This document shows, one piece after another, positions 37,806-50,470 of a stretch of 64,000 nt of DNA (position 1 is the stretch's first letter; each line of letters starts with the position of its first letter). The stretch covers positions 11,321,196 through 11,385,195 of the forward strand of contig CAIIXF020000004.1 of NCBI GenBank assembly GCA_903813345.2. The letters are read 5' to 3'. Both the position numbers and the translations under genes were made by a program. Origin of the DNA: Owenia fusiformis. Lineage: Eukaryota; Annelida; Polychaeta; Sabellida; Oweniidae. The notes under the pieces were generated by a model. It did not search any database. It had not been told where the DNA came from and saw only the letters and a program-made list of their open reading frames with translations.

Positions 37806-38839
37806 GGAACGTTTACTCAGAGGCAACATGATTCAACAATGATTTACACACCCCCGATTTCAGACATAAACTGGCATTATTGATACAGGTCAAAGTCTTA
37901 CAATAATAAGATCGATTGAGAAAATATTTCCAAAGAATCCAAGAAATTGCTTTGAGTAAAATCATTCAAAGATAACATCTAAATTCTGAAAATGTATCAT
38001 CATAATATCAGTTTTTATTGATTGACACAGTTAGGAATAAGATTGACCTACTTTAAGGAAGCATGTCTTTAAACTAGTCTACTTTAGTTTCAGTAAACAT
38101 TTTATGACTTTATGACTAGTCGAAGATCAAGTCCGTTTGCCCCCCCCCCCCCCCTACATCTACACAGTTAGAATAATGTCTACTATTTAAGCATATCTTT
38201 AAAACAGTTTAATTTAGATTCAGTAGACATTTTAATGTCTTTCCTCAGAGAATTTTCTAGTTTCTTTCCCTTTATAATGTCTCTCGGCCATTGTACATGA
38301 ATACATCTCTACATTATCCAAAGTATTAGCTCTGGATCCTACAAAGATACCAATTTCTACAAAAAGTATTCTTCTATATTCCACTTCTACAACTAAACCA
38401 TTCAATCAGAGATTACTTTCTCAACTTAGTATTTCCATTGGAGATTGATTCTCAGACTGATAAGAGCAGAGTGAGTTTGTGATGACACATATGTCGTCCC
38501 TGACAATGGTTGCTAGGCAATAGAATGACTCATCCTGACCTGGGAAACTACAGGATTCACTTCTAGTAATATCCTATTACCCTTTAATAACATATCAATC
38601 AGAGTACTTAGTCTGCAGCAGTTAATAGGCTGATATAGGTTGGTATTTTACTAATATTAGTAATATTGAGTCTATAAGAATTAATGCAAATTAAATTGTT
38701 TCCCAATGAAATGAAAATGATTATTTCTTGGGAACTTCTTCCAAAGATCTAGCACCAGCCCTACCATTATCATCTCTCTGTGATAAGAGGAGATGGGGAA
38801 GGTTATATACAGGGTCTTACTGTAAGATTCTGAACATTA

Positions 38840-39072
38840 CAGTAAAACCTTGAATTTGAATGCTGGCTTCTAATTCGAATGCTTTTAGTCTACCATATTT
38901 GTTAAAATGATTCTTTCTCAGGAACTTATGAGCCCCAGCCCTACTACAGTAAAACCTTCTAATTTGAATAGTCTACCACATTTGTTAAAAAACAAAAAAT
39001 TGAACACTTTTGAAAAATACTAGAGACTTTTTGGCAAGGTCCAGTTATATTTGGATTAGATGGATTCTACTG
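38840..39072. mobile_element. pogo/Tigger-like remnant
   Basis: CAGTAAAACCTTGAATTTGA at 38840 and CAGTAAAACCTTCTAATTTG at 38947 are both preceded by TA. The right end GATGGATTCTACTG (39072) is a degenerate inverted copy. CAGTAAAACCT ends are typical of pogo-type elements. The shortest unit is 38947-39072. Confidence 0.6.
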
Positions 39073-40004
39073 TGTTTTTCTTAACAATCTACCCCAAGAA
39101 GCTGATTTCCTGTTAGTCTTTGACTTAATGAGGATTTTATCACAAAGCAATTCCAGACAATTAGTAGGCACTCATATAAGTTGACAACTCATTTATTAGC
39201 TGATATGATACTAGGATCATTCTCAAATTCTACAGTTCCATATCCTGCATTTTGAGCAATGAGTTCCTGGAGATTTCTTCCTGTTACTTTGATCAATTAA
39301 ATAGTATCTTATTCATTTAAATATGGATTGCTTTCTTCAATTTCACTTCCAGCTTTCAACACTGTAACAGACTAATATATAAGTCCCCCCCCCCCCTTCA
39401 CACTATACATCTCAAAATAAGAGATGGTGTTTGGGGAAATATGTGCCTACCCCAGTGAAACAATACAGTAATAGTAGTAAGAACCAGAAATTTATTACAA
39501 GCCTATTTTTTGATGATTAAAATAGAAGCAGAATATATAAACAACATAGACCTAGAACATATAATGTTTAATATCTGTTTGTTTTTACAACATCTTCTTA
39601 TTCCACTTCAAGAAACTGCATGCACTGCATCTTAGGTATACCAAGATGCGAGGTTAGAAGCCCATACCTCCAATTTTAAAGCAAAATTGTAAACTCAACA
39701 AATAAATTATAGAACAATTTTAACATAGATAAATACTGTTATTGGTTCAATCTATCCATTGCCCAAAATCCATAACTTCGCATAAAAACAAAATGGTACT
39801 TTATGTTCTGGGAGACTCTTTGAATCATCCATCTATCACATATTGATCTTCACATTAATGGTGGCTAATTTCCTATGTTTGACTGCGCCTCATTCTTGCA
39901 ATATTGGACTCTTATTGAGTTCTGTGTTTTCTACAATTCATTTGAATGATCTACGATTTCCTTCTAGAAATATAGAAAAGGGTATATTTGAATTTTGCTC
40001 CTAT

Positions 40005-40076
40005 CTGATATATACTATTATATATTATTATATAATATAATATATTATATATTATTATATATAATAAATACATATA
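40005..40076. repeat. TA/TTA-rich low-complexity run
   Basis: About 70 bp made only of A and T in TATATTATTATATAATATAA-like patterns, interrupted once. Confidence 0.85.
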
Positions 40077-41869
40077 ATTACTAGGATGGTTTTGATGTTA
40101 ATAGTTATACAAATGCACCTTCATTTTGATCTATAAGTTATTTCATTCTCACAGTGGTCAGATTGTCAAATGATATGCTTCCATTTCAATCCAACTTGTC
40201 TATACATAGATATGTATTAAAAATGTAACTTGAGATAAGCATGTTCATTTCCTTATTTCTAAATTTTGCTTAACAGTGAATTGAACCCAAAATAGCCTTT
40301 TTGGTAAGAGAAAGTGAAAAAGAAATCAGTATTTTTTGGAATCAAATAAGAATTGTGAGATATAGCAGGCTTTTATTATGTGGAATAACATATAAGAGTG
40401 TTAAGAAATTGAATTATGAGTCCCAGACCAATTTTACCCTGGATGTATACAATAAAGATCAATTTTCTCCCAGACAGTGTTTTGTCTGAATAACTGCAGA
40501 AACGCATGCAAGAAAACAATTTGTGAGACAATCACCAAATACCAGGGAGATAGTGGCACTTTATTTGTGAATGATTTGTACACTGTCAAAGATAAAATTG
40601 ATGACCTCTATATTTTTGTGAAATATCTAAATGGTATGTGGAATTCAATTATAAGATCCAACAAAGGAATTATGTGATAAGTCTCTGACCCCCCCCCCAT
40701 CCCCAAAACACAAAAGTATACCTCTCCACATCTAGTGAGGGGGATGGGGTGGTTACAAGGAGCTCAAGAAATATGAATGATACCGAAATTATGAGAAATT
40801 AATTTTGAATTTTGCTGTATGACTCATGTGTTTACATCTTTATTGCCTTTTATATATAAGAAAAGAATGAATAAACATCAATTATGTTTCCGACCACCTA
40901 CACATTTTGTCACCTGCACATTTTGGTAACATATGTATTCTGGAGAACTGTGCATGTGGCTACCTTGTCATATGTGATTGTATTCTGAACTGAGCACCTG
41001 TACATTCTAACACTACCCTTTGACTTACATATACCACCAAACATCCTAACCTCTGACAAAGACAATAGGGACATATTTTGACACTCAGTCATACTAAAGT
41101 CTCAATGAAAATTGGAACATCTAAGAATACCAGCTACTGATAGCGAGCAACTTTAATGATTTCCTACTCAGTACTGATTTAAACCTGATCTAATTTGAAG
41201 AGTATGGGAGACTTGCTGTGCCAAAGGGTTCTGGACTAGGCAGCTGTACATTCTGGTAACTCCCATCCCAATCAAGCTGATCCTGTTGACACTGGCAGAT
41301 AGACTATACAAAATGTATACATAAGATATAATGCATATATACACAATGTATATAGAAGATAACTATAGATGTTTGTTTATTTACTTAACATGTGAATAAG
41401 AAGTTTAGAATTTCACCTTATATTGAACATTGTCATTTGATTAATGGCCAACATGTGGAAACCATATTGCATTTAGACCCCCCCCCCGTGTCCTCCCCTC
41501 TCCCTCTTCTGAATTAGACTCTAATAACCAGGGGTAGTGATGATCAGCAGAACTATTCTTTACTATAAGATTTAATATTATCTTAATCTTTATCTATAGT
41601 GGGTATTATGACTGATGGAGGGGCATAAAGGGAGAGAAGGAAACTGTTCAAGATCTCTAAATTCTCAAATAAAACCATGTGACACGAACTTAGCTTGCAC
41701 TGATCAATGTTGAAGTACTCTGTCTGGTTAAAAAACATAAGATTGAAATATTTGGAGTTTTATTGAGGCTACAAGGGGCCATTCAGGTCAGGTTAAAACT
41801 AACATAAAATTCAAACCTCTGTCTATGGTCACCATTCACCCTCCATATAACAACTTTAATGTTTGTTCG

Positions 41870-42056
41870 CCCAAAAATAAAAGTCAATGTCTAAAATATG
41901 AAATTACATCAAAAAGAGTGCAATTTGCGAGAAAACATATATACAGGCATGTAGTAAGGACTCTAAATCATACAAAAATACAAGAAAATCATACAGTTTA
42001 TTCAAATTTTAGAGAGAAATTGAATGAATTAAGCATAAGCAGACGGACATTTTCGA
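41870..42056 (+). repeat. Solo arm of the long-TIR family
   Basis: A forward arm with an intact terminus GCATAAGCAGACGGACATTT. Confidence 0.85.
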
Positions 42057-42234
42057 CCAGAGTATTTCACTTTTTCTTCATTCTAGTAATATTTCTCTCA
42101 CATTGTTAACATAAAAGTAATATTAAAATAAGCTTTCACTAGTTTTATGCTATAAAAACATAAGTTTGTCTGTGGAGTACTGATTTCATGGCCTCTAAGT
42201 AGGCAAAGAATGTCCAGTAGTAGGTTATAAATGT

Positions 42235-42335
42235 CAAGATATTCATGGTTTAAAATTGGAAATAAGAGAATAAAGAGGGGAATTAGCAAGAAATAAGGTG
42301 TATAGGCATGTAGTAAACACTCTAAATTAAAAAAA
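42235..42335 (+). repeat. Truncated arm of the long-TIR family
   Basis: Inner half only ('gcaagaaataaggtgtatag'). Confidence 0.6.
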
Positions 42336-43596
42336 TATATATAAAAATTGAGATACAATATAAAGATTCTGAAGAGAAAGGCCAAAATTAGCATAATACT
42401 TTAGATATCTGAATGAACTATTTGATTTTCAGATCTAACAAATAAAATAAATCCAAAATTGACAATTCAAAAAATATGTCACAAAAATTCAAGTTAAAAT
42501 TTCAATCACATAACTTCTCAACATTGCAGACTTAAAATATAAACAAGCCAATTAGTCCAGCTCATTCACATATGTTTTTGACATAAATTGAGTGATAATA
42601 TCCAATTATATTTTATAAAAGATTGATTAGGGATCAATTATGATGCAGTATAAACATTACATGGAAACAATCAACTTCTCAATTAATTTGTATGCACTGT
42701 TTAATCATGAGACTAAACTAATTATTTTTTAAGCAACACTGTTATCCTAGTGAGAAAAACACCTTTATCAGAGGGTGGTTGATTTCCAATGGTTTGTTTA
42801 GAAATACAAAGCTTTTGTAAGGTATATAACAAGATAACATATCTTTCTTTTGGCTAAATATTTGTTTGACAGTTTTGAATGATTAGTTGTTAACAAAAAA
42901 GTTCAAAGCGACAAATGAAATCTGAAGAAAATTAACACTTGTTAAAAGAGCTCATAAATATAAACAAATGCAAAACAAAACAAAAACACCTTTCTTCTTA
43001 ATCAATCAAATTGCTAATTAAGATTATTAACAAACATCCCTAATCGAAAATAAAAACATAAAAATATTTTCAATACAGATGAAAGTAAAGTAAACAAGCA
43101 ATCAAAGCCTGGGATACCAAAATTGCAATTAATTGTAATACGTAAATAAAACATTAATATCTTGTAATAATAATATTAATCTTTAAATATTGGCCAGTCA
43201 AAGTTAAGCCATATTAAACATAAGTTCAACTTTGTCTGGCAGGATATATATCCAAAAACCTCTGTTGTCCAACATGTTTTTCATGAATATATTCCATGTT
43301 TAAATTTCAAAATAAATCAGATAAAAATAATAACAAAAAAAGCCTAGTCTTCTGATCCCTTTTCTGTTAAAATGTTGAGTAACTTGAAACGAACAATTAA
43401 CCTTATCAGTCTTAGCCTTACCAGCTTTATTTACCTCAAATTACACATATTTACCTGTAATCAAGGTTATAATACCAGGTAAGCTTGCCTAATTGCCAGA
43501 TTGGTAGTTGATATGTTAATCCCCGGTTAATAGATTGGTAAAGTCTGGTGTAATATATATACAAAATTAGAATTGTGAGGTAATGGTAGTTCAACA

Positions 43597-43852
43597 CTAT
43601 AAGTTATTGAATGATTTGAAGTGCAAGTGCAGGATATATTCTGCTCGAGAAATTCCATATTAGAACGAGATGAAGTCGAGTGCCAATACAGAATATTGAG
43701 AGCAGAATATATCCTGTATTGCACATCAAATCATTATATAACGTTTTTATCATGTGATCCTCTGTATTGCTACTGAGAATGTCCCCTCCGTACCAATATT
43801 TTCTGTATTGCGACAGAGATGATCAATGGGGACAATCTCAATAGCAATACAG
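43597..43852. mobile_element. Two adjacent inverted repeats (MITE-like)
   Basis: First pair: about 43597-43646 against 43699-43748, including GCAGGATATATTCTGCTC and GAGCAGAATATATCCTG. Second pair: 43761-43786 (TCTGTATTGCTACTGAGAAT) against 43828-43852. Both would form long hairpins in RNA. There is no coding capacity. Confidence 0.7.
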
Positions 43853-44049
43853 CACAGGAACTGACCAATCAGAAGGCTTCATTTTACAGATCATACGATA
43901 AAAGTGATTACCTGAATATATGAACTAATGATACTAAAATAATATAAATACCATTTACCATATACATAAATCCCAGTTCAGACAGTACAAACTAAGAATA
44001 TAAGGAGCAAGAAAAGGACTGCAAGAAAGTGGAATACCCCCTATGAATA

Positions 44050-44222
44050 ACTCCGTCTGCCAACGCATTTTAGACAAAATCTCTCAAAAATTTGAATAAA
44101 CTCCTTGATTTTCTTGCATTTCTATACAATTTAGAGTGTTAACTCCATGACTATTTATTTTATTCCTTGCTAATTCCACTCTTTTCCACTCTATTTTCCA
44201 TTTCTAAACCTGACCCATGTGA
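44050..44222 (-). repeat. Solo arm of the long-TIR family
   Basis: A reverse arm starting CTCCGTCTGCCAACGCATTT. Confidence 0.8.
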
Positions 44223-45014
44223 TACTTCACTCAAGGATTAGGTGTAAGAGGTTGGTGTTTGGATAGTAGAGTTAAGAAGGAAGTTTGGTATCAATGTTTC
44301 CAAATGGCATGAAACTATCTCCAGATGGTAAAAGGCTTTGTCAGTTCAATGTGAAAATGCAGATCTGAAGAGAGAATACCTGAAATTTTAATTCCCTAAA
44401 AGAAACTAACTCAATCCTCGGACAATTTCAATAAATAGTCAATAAGCAATTCTTGACTCGTGTTTATCACATTTTACTCATGAATTCTGATTTGTCACAT
44501 TTAAACACTAAACTAGAGATGCTCCTGAGGATTGCATCTATCCAGCTGAGGCACTTAAATATGAACAGTAGTATAACAGCAGTGAATACCTCAGTATCTG
44601 GTTGACTTAGAAAGTACAGTACACTGAGTACAGAAACATCCCAAGCTGGCCAGACACATTCCAATCTAATGACCACCTGCCTCAAGCACTGACCCATTGC
44701 AGTTATTCTCTGAGGTCATTTCAACAACAAAAAAAGAAAAAATAGATGGTAATTTACTTTCAAACCATAATTCTTTCGTATAGATCAATTCTATCCCATG
44801 ATAAACTGCCCTTGTGGTGATCTATACACACAGAGTAACACAAAAGAATCATGGGACACCAAACCCTCCTTTGGAGCATAGGTGGGCTACACTTAACAAA
44901 AAGTTAAACATGTTTGAAAAAGTTTAATAATTTTGAGTGCAAGAAGGTGTAGAAAAAATATGTAAAACCAATTATATACTTCTAAAATCCTATAAACAAA
45001 ACACCATAGCAACC

Positions 45015-45178
45015 ATATTTCAAAATTCAAAATAGGACCATGACTTCTGATATGACCAATAAATGATGTAAACGGGCATGTGGAATAATCAGAATCATAC
45101 AAAAATGCAAGCAAAATATATATTTTCTCCATATTTAGGGGGAAATTGAGTGGAATAAGAATGAACAGAGGTTTATTT
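45015..45178 (+). repeat. Degenerate arm of the long-TIR family
   Basis: A forward arm; the end reads GAATGAACAGAGGTTTATTT. Confidence 0.6.
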
Positions 45179-45510
45179 TATACATGGGCAACATGAGATA
45201 TGTCAGGGTTTTACTTTCTAACATCAAAGCGTTTCAAACAATCACAAAAGTCCTAGTCAATTTTTTCTCGTTATCATAATATTATTTTTTGGTGGTTCAT
45301 TTGAATTTTTAAAAACTACCAAAGAATTGCATTCAACCGGTGTTTCAATTGAATCTATTCTGTGTTTGCAATGTAAGAAAATACTAAGTACAATTGACAG
45401 ACTCGAGAAAATTACTTTTTTTGCTGATAGGTTATCAAAGAAAAGACACTGGCTAAATTGTTACCTTGGGCTTGAAAGAATTTTCAAAATTGGGACTAAC
45501 GTGTCTTCCA

Positions 45511-45727
45511 TGAAACCCCTGCTTCTTGCCCATCTTATTCTCTCTGCCTTTTGCCGAGAAATGGATAGACACAAGGAAAGTAGACGGAAGTGCACTCACT
45601 GCAGTGGTGAGTGGATCTAACTTGTCTTACATGAAGCCCCTGCTTCTTGCCCATCTTATACTCTCTGTCTTTTGCTGAGAAATGGATGGACACCATTGAA
45701 AGTAGACGGAAGTGCACTCACTGCAGT
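45511..45727. repeat. Tandem duplication, about 115 bp, 2 units
   Basis: CCCCTGCTTCTTGCCCATCT ... GTAGACGGAAGTGCACTCAC occurs at 45518-45605 and again at 45635-45724 with a few changes. Confidence 0.88.
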
Positions 45728-45864
45728 AACCCTCCATCTCCACTGACTCTAGCCAAACTTTGAAATATGAAAAACATAGATACCTTGACCAACTTTGGAT
45801 CATTCTTAATCTTATTCAATAGAGTGCAATATATACCTACCCATGTATTTACAAAACCAGCAAA

Positions 45865-46100
45865 CCCAAGTAAGTCAGTTGGTATTGGGAAGAGTGTTCC
45901 ACTAACAGAGGTGTGAACCATTTTAGGTGTTCCACTTTACAGGCTTCACTGTATCAATAATACCAGATCCTAAAGAGAACCAAGGGAAGTCAGTTGGACT
46001 CTGAAAAGAGTTCTACTAACAGAGGTGTGAACTAATTTTAGGTGTTCCACTTTACAGGTTTCACTGTATCTTTAATACCAGATCCTAAAGAGAACCCAGG
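45865..46100. repeat. Tandem duplication, about 118 bp, 2 units
   Basis: A unit including CACTAACAGAGGTGTGAAC (second copy CTACTAACAGAGG...), TAGGTGTTCCACTTTACAGG and ACCAGATCCTAAAGAGAACC is present twice. Both resemble the 'gttccactta ... tcactgtat' repeat words at 10690-10775, 29855-29985 and 37190-37290. Confidence 0.85.
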
Positions 46101-47586
46101 TATATATTTCTAGACAACACATCTAAAGTTCAGACAAGTAGACAACATGAATACCAAACATATGCACCCCCTTAGGCAACTACTAAATTCCCTAATTACA
46201 AAACATAGGTCACCAGGTACATGACTTAAATTAATTTCCTGACTATTTCGCAGTTATCTAAATATATGCATGGTTCTGAATCCAATTGCACAATATATAA
46301 TTGTTCATCACCAGCATGGCTTGGCTTTCAAGTGGTATATAACAGAATGGATAATGTTAATCATGGCGAAACTGTCAAATTTAAACCTATAACGAGACAT
46401 GCTGATTGAATATAAATAGAAAAATGTAAAAACATGTTGTTAATACATTATCAACCCATCATTCATGTGGGATGGCACTTATAGGCCCCATTGGGTGTAA
46501 TATTATTAACTATCAGTGTGTGATATTACTAAGTATTGTACAAAACAGCACTCATGGTGGTCAAGTCACGCTTTTAGGTTAAAAACACATAATCAAACAA
46601 ATTACTTTAGATAAGCTAACTGGTAAAATGATATAATAACTAATTGTGAACCATAACATGGTTCAAAGGATGGGATGTCAGGCGTAACCAGGGGGGAAGT
46701 GTGCATCTTGTCATGACCAAACTACATGTCATCTCCTACATGTTTTATTAAAAGGGTTAGGACTAAACCTATAGTACTTTGCCAAATTTTATTGATGGCC
46801 TTTCTTCTGTTAATTCAGCATTATATAGAGACCACTATCCTAAAACCCACATGCTTCTGTTTAAGATGCTCTCTTTATTAAGGTGATACTGGACAAATGT
46901 AAGAAATAAGTGAACCTCAACCCATGAAGCTGAAGACAGAATATTTGGAGAAAGGATCATAAAAACCAATATAAAAATTATGCTGGAAGAAAATCAGAAA
47001 AGTTAGGCTTCAATATCTGTTATAACTGTTCATTTCAAACAACATCATTCAAGTTGTCATAGCAACATGCTATCTTGATAAAGATAGTGCTCATGGTTTA
47101 TCAAAAGTTTCTGATGAAAGACAGTAAAAGGACTTATGGAAAATGAAAAACAGAGTTACTGACCTAGTTACTAAGGTAATAAATGTAACCAAGATCTCTG
47201 TAATCTTTCAAATAGCTTTCACATGTATCTGTCTAGCAAGGACTAAGGTGATGATCTTGATCTGCAGATACCCTGATACTCACAGTATTTAATGCTACCC
47301 TCTGAAGATGAATACTGAGAAAGATACCCTGTGTGCAGACTGCAGAGTCTAGTTATAAACTATGGTACGTGTTTAATTAAGAAGCAAAGTCGAACAAATG
47401 AAAAGGGTATGAAAAAGAAGATATATATGTATTAAAAGAGAGATTCAACTTCTAATAACTGCAGAGCTACCTTAAGCTTGTATTAAGCCCTCGTATCCTC
47501 CTCTTTCTTACTAATAAGAGGGAGGGATATATAGTAAGAAGAGGGACAGAAACAGGGTTTGGATATAAGACTACTAGCCCATAGGG

Positions 47587-47703
47587 GTATGATCCAAGGT
47601 TCATATATATCATGTTCCCTTCAATGTATGATCCAAGGTTCATATATATCATGTTCCCTTCAATGTATGATCCAAGGTTCATATATATCATGTTCAATTC
47701 AAT
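47587..47703. repeat. 39-bp tandem repeat, 3 units
   Basis: TATGATCCAAGGTTCATATA followed by TATCATGTTCCCTTCAATG repeats three times; the third unit has diverged at its end. Both strands stay open through it (39 is a multiple of three), which gives false small open frames. Confidence 0.93.
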
Positions 47704-47861
47704 GGAGAAAAGATTACATATAGTTGCTAAGGTACCAATGGAATACATTATTAGCATTACACAGGTTTGCCATACTATTATGCAACTACAGCTATGATAA
47801 CATCAAGTACCCCTAACTTGGGATAAGTAACCCTCAACAAATATCCTAATGGTCTTGCTTT

Positions 47862-48000
47862 ATTTGCAGAGTAGAGAGAAATGAGTTGAACTATTGAGAA
47901 ATTATGTAAACAGTATTGATGAAAGGCGAGATCTGAAATTTGTAGAAATGTAGAAATCAGATAGTTCATTCTAATTTTGAGAGGATAAGTATGAAATGGA
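47862..48000 (+). repeat. Degenerate arm of the long-TIR family
   Basis: Forward orientation ('gaaatcagatagttcattct'). Confidence 0.5.
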
Positions 48001-49554
48001 TATAACCCAGAAAGAGGGTTGAATCTGTTATCTAGGTTATCTTATAGTTTTATCTACAAATTAGTACCTTAACTCATGTACATCCTCTCATAGAATATGA
48101 AGAAAATCAGATAATAATATGGAATAGTGGTACAAATGAAAGATGTGAAAATAGTGAAACTACAATGAACATGTTTCTAAAGGATATTTTAAACGACTGA
48201 TATTGAATATCATTCAGAGAATAATTCATTGAGCGTGCACATGTTGATATTTTTGAGTAGGAGTAAGCGACTCTTGTCATGGTTTTGAAATCTGTTATAC
48301 TTCATCATAAGTGTTTTAGTTTTAATCAATAATATGTTTACAATGTATTAAAAATCGACTTTTCTGTATCTCAGCTGGTTTCTTTTATTGATTTGAATAA
48401 GAAAATCTAAAGTTCTCGCTCCTGCCATGAAGCGTTTCAACTGAACTTTTATGAATATATCTCAACTGTTTTCTGTTATACAGATTTGAATGCAAGAAAA
48501 TTCAATGATTGAATTTTTTCAATTGTTCAAATAAATGTTCAATCAAATGGATCATGGGAACACTTTTTTTCACAAATGACTAAATTAGTCACATGTGTAA
48601 AATGAAACCCCATGTGGCATCACTTGTTTAATTTAATAAAAACAGTTATTCGAGTTCTTCATGATAAAGTCACGTTATAAAGAACCAAAAATGATGATTT
48701 TCAAGTGCCCCTCAATGTGCTAATTCCAGGACACAAAGAATGAAAACTCTATAAAATTCACATGTTAAAATCACCAACTTGAGATAGTCCAGGACACTAA
48801 ATTAGGAGTTGCCATGACAGTTTGATAAATGAATCCCAGAATTCAGTTCAAAAAGTCAATAGGCATATCCTAAACTGAATTCTATAACCTAAATCATTTT
48901 GTACTTAGTGAAAAGTGAGTCATCCAAATATTCAGAATGGAGAAAATTCTACCATTCCAGGATCATTTTTATCAATATGCAGTTTCTAGATTAGGCAAAT
49001 CATCTAAAATTGCCAAATAGGAAATTGGAGTTTTACCTTTTCAGTGAAGTATTCTGTTCATGTTTTATAATCAATAATGAATATATGCAAAGCTTCCGAG
49101 CTGTAGGCCCGAGCTGACACTAGTCTTTCAACAGAACTTGAGAGAATATGAATGAATCAGAACTCTAAATCAATGAAGACTCTAATGACAAATACACTTG
49201 AACTCTTAGAATACCCAGAGACATTATATTAAGTGTAAATGAGAGTAATTAAAAATGGATACTATTCCATACCCTGGAATGAAATCTTAAACCATTATTT
49301 ATATTCAGATCTTAAATCAATCCAGAAAAATTGCAGAGAAAATGAACAAAGATATAAAATTAATAACAATCTAAGTTTTACAATTGGAATATATCTATAT
49401 GAAGATTAATTCAATTATGGGAGAATCTAAATGAAAACTCATGAATGATATGATATAAAATATTTTAGGGTAGTCTGAACTGAATAATTGATGACTATGG
49501 CTGAGCCAGATGGAAATAGGATTTCCGTATTGATCCAAACATGGAATCCCATCA

Positions 49555-49690
49555 TAGTCCCACTTTAAAATGCAAAATAAAAGAGTAAAAGCATGAAAAA
49601 AATCAAGGATTTAAGTAACCAGACATGTATTAAACATTCTAAATGATATTAAAATGCCAAAAATCAGTAAGTTACTTGATATGCTCAAGA
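49555..49690 (+). repeat. Truncated arm of the long-TIR family
   Basis: A forward arm without a terminus; the last copy before the repeat-free 9.4 kb. Confidence 0.6.
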
Positions 49691-50307
49691 GAAAGCTATA
49701 ACATTGACAAGACCAGGATGATATATTCTAGTAAACTATATTAGATTCATATTACTAAAGATACCAGACATTTCCATATTAATTGTCTATGCTATCATCC
49801 CCTTATGAATGTTATGTATCTTTAAGCAATGTATTGTAATATGCAGGATATTATTGGCAATAGATTTATATGATATAATCGTATTACAACTTCATTACAA
49901 CACAATTTACAATTTTGGCATAACCTAAATCGTCAAGAGACAAAACAGATTAACACCAAATCAGACTAGACAAAATGTGTTATTTTAATAAAATTCATGG
50001 GCAAAGAGTAAGACATTGTCACTGTTTACTATTACGATATATCAAAGATTTAGATCTACATGTAATTTCAATCAAAAGAATATGCGTTGAGATCGCCTGT
50101 TGGTTCTACACATCCAATGAACCTAAAATGATATATTCAATCCTTAAACAGAGAGACATCCATGTACACAGCAGTCAAGTATGTCACAAAGAACAAAACT
50201 AGGTGAAGATTTGTGAATTTATTTTTTTATGAATGGATTTCATGAACTCTCAATCAATCTTTCTTGTTTGTTTTTTTGACAAATGGTAAACAAAAGTTCA
50301 AACTTAC

Positions 50308-50470
50308 CTTGTACGGCGATCGCGGGGACATCTTTGCGATTTAAGCCAAGGTCATAATAAGAAGTCGCCACATGGTTACATCTCATATCATCTCCACCAA
50401 CTACACAAACTAAAGCGCACGAAAGTAAAACTAAAATGTTTTTGAAAGTTACAGAATCCATTGCAGCCAT
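50308..50470 (-). CDS. Glypican (GPC4/6 class) exon 1: signal peptide and N-terminus
   Basis: First coding exon, 54 codons plus one base. The ATG at 50470 lies in a good initiation context (A at -3, G at +4); a second in-frame ATG at codon 4 is an alternative start. Residues 11-24 (NILVLLSCALVCVV) are a hydrophobic signal-peptide core, with a likely cleavage around Gly25-Gly26. The mature start, GDDMRCNHVATSYYDLGLNR, holds the first conserved glypican Cys (residue 31) and is followed by KDVPAIAVQ, which aligns with the region just before the CPQ motif in vertebrate GPC4 and GPC6. The donor GTAAGT begins at 50307, and the single leftover G is completed by GA from exon 2 to give Gly55 (phase 1). 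Reading through the donor gives a stop-terminated shadow that should be ignored. The next gene upstream on this strand ends about 7.7 kb away. Confidence 0.93.

Larger units (their letters stand above)
25441..50307 (-). other. Intron 1 of the GPC4/6-class glypican (about 24.9 kb)
   Basis: Bounded by the exon 1 donor (50307) and the exon 2 acceptor (25441). A very long first intron is typical of glypican genes. It contains an arm pair at 26303-26752, many solo arms, the 458-bp TIR element, a 76-bp micro-MITE, hAT-like and pogo-like remnants, a double inverted repeat at 43597-43852 and several local duplications. Stretches with nothing else supportable: 25713-26300, 27050-28660, 34640-35080, 35240-36090, 37800-38830, 39080-41860, 42430-43590, 46110-47580, 48000-49555 and 49690-50240. 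Confidence 0.85.
1..50470 (-). other. Glypican gene, GPC1/2/4/6 (dally-like) class, 5' part
   Basis: This transcription unit runs leftwards from an ATG at 50470 and leaves the window at position 1. Three coding exons (50470-50308, 25440-25282, 3728-3337) have GT-AG borders and join in frame into 238 codons (163+159+392 nt). The joined N-terminal part has a signal peptide, the first conserved Cys, CPQGYTCC, TYGLLY, PFGDVP and ARTFVQGL, which are glypican hallmarks; the CPQ-x-x-TCC form points to the GPC1/2/4/6 class. Glypicans are usually about 550 residues, so the Cys-rich middle, the convertase region, the glycosaminoglycan attachment sites and the GPI signal should lie beyond the left edge. 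Intron phases are 1, 1 and 0. Known of the family: cell-surface heparan sulfate proteoglycans that modulate Wnt, Hedgehog, BMP and FGF signalling. Which of GPC1, 2, 4 or 6 it corresponds to cannot be decided here, and an invertebrate may have only one gene for all four. Confidence 0.93.

Noticed and set aside
45327-45620. 97-codon plus-strand frame with Cys and Lys pairs resembling a zinc-binding protein
   Set aside because: Cys spacing does not form a known finger, and the second half lies in a tandem duplication whose other copy breaks the frame.
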